DNA from: Pantoea allii
GTDB lineage: Bacteria > Pseudomonadota > Gammaproteobacteria > Enterobacterales > Enterobacteriaceae
Reading direction: 5' to 3'
Assembly: GCF_002307475.1 (NCBI RefSeq)
Contig: NZ_NTMH01000052.1
Coordinates: 1 to 34,362, forward strand
Length of the DNA: 34,362 bases
This document shows positions 32,582-34,362 of this stretch, one piece after another; the stretch's first letter is position 1, and every line of letters starts with the position of its first letter. The position numbers were made by a program, and so were the translations under genes. A model generated the notes under the pieces. That model was not told the origin of the DNA, made no database searches, and was given only the letters and a program-made list of their open reading frames with translations.

Positions 32582-33475
32582 ATGATGATAACGCAAGAAC
32601 AGCCTGCCGTGCGTCAGGTCAAACCCGGCCTGTTCGCCTGGAAACGCCGCCTGTGGATGCTGAGCAAAAGCCCACTGACGCTGCTGGGTGCCGCCATCAT
32701 CATTCTGATGCTGGGGTTAATGGTGTTTTCACCCTGGATTGTCCCCCACGATCCCAATGCCATCAGTTTGACCGATCGCCTCCGGGCACCCAGTGCCGCG
32801 CACTGGTTCGGTACTGATGAAGTGGGCCGGGACTTATTCAGCCGGGTACTGGTCGGCAGCCAACAGTCGGTGGCGGCAGGCCTGGCTGTCGTGCTGCTGG
32901 CAGGCATAAGCGGTTCGTTACTGGGCTGCCTGTCCGGTGTGCTAGGCGGGCGCAGCGATGCGATGATTATGCGCCTGATGGACATCATGCTGTCGATTCC
33001 TTCGCTGGTACTGACCATGGCGCTGGCTGCGGCGTTGGGGCCAAGCCTGTTTAACGCCATGCTGGCTATCGCCATTGTGCGCATCCCCTTTTATGTCCGG
33101 CTGGCGCGGGGTCAAACGTTAATCGTCCGGCAGCATACCTTCGTGGAAGCGGCAAAAACCTTTGGTGCCTCGCGCTGGCACCTGATTAGCTGGCATATCC
33201 TGCGCAATGCCCTGCCGCCGTTGGTGGTGCAGGCCTCGCTGGATATTGGCAGCGCGATTTTGATGGCGGCTACGTTGGGTTTTATTGGCCTGGGCGCTCA
33301 GCAACCCACAGCGGAATGGGGCGCGATGGTGGCTAACGGCCGCAACTACGTTCTGGATCAGTGGTGGTACTGCACCTTTCCCGGGGCCGCGATTTTAATC
33401 ACGGCGGTGGGATTCAATCTGTTTGGCGATGGCATCCAGGACCTGCTGGATCCGAAAGCGGGAGGACGTAACTGA
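32582..33475 (+). CDS. ddpC: DdpC, dipeptide ABC transporter permease
   Basis: A 297-residue inner-membrane permease, DppC type (E. coli 298), partner of DdpB. The periplasmic-side segment AAHWFGTDEVGRDLFSRVLVGSQQS and the EAA loop HTFVEAAKTFGASRWHLISWHILRNALPP are nearly identical to E. coli. Its stop TGA overlaps the ddpD ATG by one base. Its start has GGGGAG upstream. Confidence 0.96.
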   Translation: MMITQEQPAVRQVKPGLFAWKRRLWMLSKSPLTLLGAAIIILMLGLMVFSPWIVPHDPNAISLTDRLRAPSAAHWFGTDEVGRDLFSRVLVGSQQSVAAGLAVVLLAGISGSLLGCLSGVLGGRSDAMIMRLMDIMLSIPSLVLTMALAAALGPSLFNAMLAIAIVRIPFYVRLARGQTLIVRQHTFVEAAKTFGASRWHLISWHILRNALPPLVVQASLDIGSAILMAATLGFIGLGAQQPTAEWGAMVANGRNYVLDQWWYCTFPGAAILITAVGFNLFGDGIQDLLDPKAGGRN

Positions 33476-34362
33476 TGCAAGAGAGAATCCTGACGATTGA
33501 GGATCTACGGCTGAGTTTCCCGGTTTTTCAGGGAGAGGTAAACGTGCTGAACAGCGTATCGATGCACATCAATCGTGGCGAAATTGTGGGCGTGGTTGGC
33601 GAATCGGGTTCGGGGAAATCCGTCACCGCCATGCTGGCGATGCGGCTGATTCCAGAACACAGCTATCACATCAAGAGCGGCAAGCTGGAGCTGGCTGGGC
33701 AGGATGTGCTTGCCGCCAGTGAAGTCGACATGCGCAAGCTGCGCGGCAATCGCGTTGCCATGATTTTTCAGGAGCCCATGACCGCCCTGAATCCGACCCG
33801 TCGAATCGGTAAACAGATGGTGGATGTGATTCGTCAGCATCGTCCTCTGTCTGCCCGTGAAGCAAAAGCCCGCGCGCTTACATTACTGGGCGATATGCAA
33901 ATCGCGGACGCGAAGAACGTCATGGAGCGCTATCCTTTTGAACTTTCAGGCGGAATGCGTCAGCGCGTCATGATTGCCCTGGCCTTTTCCTGTGAGCCTG
34001 ACCTGCTGATTGCGGATGAACCCACAACCGCGCTGGACGTTACCGTTCAGCGCCAGGTGCTGCGCCTGCTGAAACAAAAAGCCGAAGCGACCGGCACCGC
34101 CGTGCTGTTTATCAGCCATGATATGGCTGTGGTTTCCCAACTGTGCGATCGGATTTACGTCATGTATGCCGGGGCCGTCATTGAAAGCGGCGTGACTGAC
34201 ACCGTCCTGCGTTCACCGTGCCATCCCTATTCCATCGGCCTGCTGGCCTGCTCGCCGGACGCGATTGAACCGCGTGCGCCGCTGGCATCGATTTCCGGAA
34301 CCGTACCCAATCTGGCCTGCTTGCCCGCAGGCTGTGCCTTTCGCGAGCGCTGTTTTGCGGCG
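33475..34362 (+). CDS. ddpD: DdpD, dipeptide ABC transporter ATPase (3' end outside window)
   Basis: 296 codons from the ATG at 33475, open to the window edge; the C terminus is cut off. All ATPase motifs are present: Walker A GESGSGKS (residues 42-49), the Q-loop FQEPMTALNP, the signature LSGGMRQR, Walker B LLIADEPTTALD, and the H-loop SHD. The end enters the oligopeptide-type C-terminal domain with GCAFRERC, whose cysteines bind an iron-sulfur cluster in relatives. It would energise uptake of D-Ala-D-Ala with DdpBC and, presumably, DdpF beyond the window. The start overlaps ddpC by one base. Confidence 0.94.
   Translation, partial: MQERILTIEDLRLSFPVFQGEVNVLNSVSMHINRGEIVGVVGESGSGKSVTAMLAMRLIPEHSYHIKSGKLELAGQDVLAASEVDMRKLRGNRVAMIFQEPMTALNPTRRIGKQMVDVIRQHRPLSAREAKARALTLLGDMQIADAKNVMERYPFELSGGMRQRVMIALAFSCEPDLLIADEPTTALDVTVQRQVLRLLKQKAEATGTAVLFISHDMAVVSQLCDRIYVMYAGAVIESGVTDTVLRSPCHPYSIGLLACSPDAIEPRAPLASISGTVPNLACLPAGCAFRERCFAA

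Noticed and set aside
1..34362. tRNA/rRNA genes, CRISPR arrays, IS elements, prophage or attachment sites
   Set aside because: No regularly spaced repeats, transposase or integrase genes, or tRNA-like cloverleaf were noticed; a dedicated tRNA and repeat scan was not possible.

Overview
The window is a chromosomal segment from an enterobacterium (Enterobacterales). The left end keeps the Escherichia-type order yhhM, yhhN, zntA, tusA, yhhQ, dcrB, and yhhT follows further on. Protein similarity to E. coli is very high for zntA, yhhQ, yhhT, uxuA, proP, hemB and ddpXABCD. The loss of yhhS and the absence of acpT and nik after yhhT show it is not E. coli. A plant- or environment-associated genus (Erwinia/Pantoea-like) is a guess from gene content only. 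No rRNA, tRNA, IS element, prophage or CRISPR array was seen.

Layout. (1) 1-5340: conserved housekeeping block: YhhM and YhhN membrane proteins, the Zn/Cd/Pb exporter ZntA, sulfur carrier TusA, the queuosine-precursor transporter YhhQ with what looks like a preQ1-I riboswitch over its ribosome binding site, and lipoprotein DcrB. (2) 5455-13587: a myo-inositol catabolic cluster sitting where yhhS would be: iolC fused to a DUF2090 aldolase, divergent iolG-iolE, the RpiR-type regulator iolR, and iolA-iolB. Near-identical candidate IolR operators precede iolC and iolA. iolD and an inositol transporter are not in the cluster. (3) 14276-15655: an NCS2 xanthine/urate-type permease. (4) 15902-18962: yhhT, then a GntR/FCD regulator divergent from mannonate dehydratase uxuA. 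(5) 19412-20992: a membrane CSS-EAL cyclic-di-GMP phosphodiesterase. (6) 21044-24481: an orphan 134-residue ORF, osmosensory transporter proP with an unusual structured leader and a coupled mini-ORF, and haem enzyme hemB. (7) 24778-27865: a MarA/SoxS-type regulator with a cysteine-bearing tail, epoxyqueuosine reductase queH, a short-chain dehydrogenase, and a coupled pair made of a 65-residue protein and a membrane protein of unknown function. (8) 28476-34362: an RpiR-family regulator followed by the D-Ala-D-Ala utilisation operon ddpX-A-B-C-D, with ddpD running off the window edge.

How the parts work together. The iol enzymes would carry inositol-derived inosose to central metabolism once a ring-opening IolD made elsewhere supplies the missing step. 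YhhQ (salvage) and QueH (last step of synthesis) both serve queuosine tRNA modification. DdpX can hydrolyse D-Ala-D-Ala in the cytoplasm after import by DdpABCD(F). The most interesting items for follow-up are the proP leader (hairpin that masks the ribosome binding site of an eight-codon ORF whose stop overlaps the proP start), the yhhQ riboswitch, the iolC promoter with its operator filling the -35/-10 spacer, the Cys-tailed AraC regulator, and the unknown 65-aa/membrane pair.
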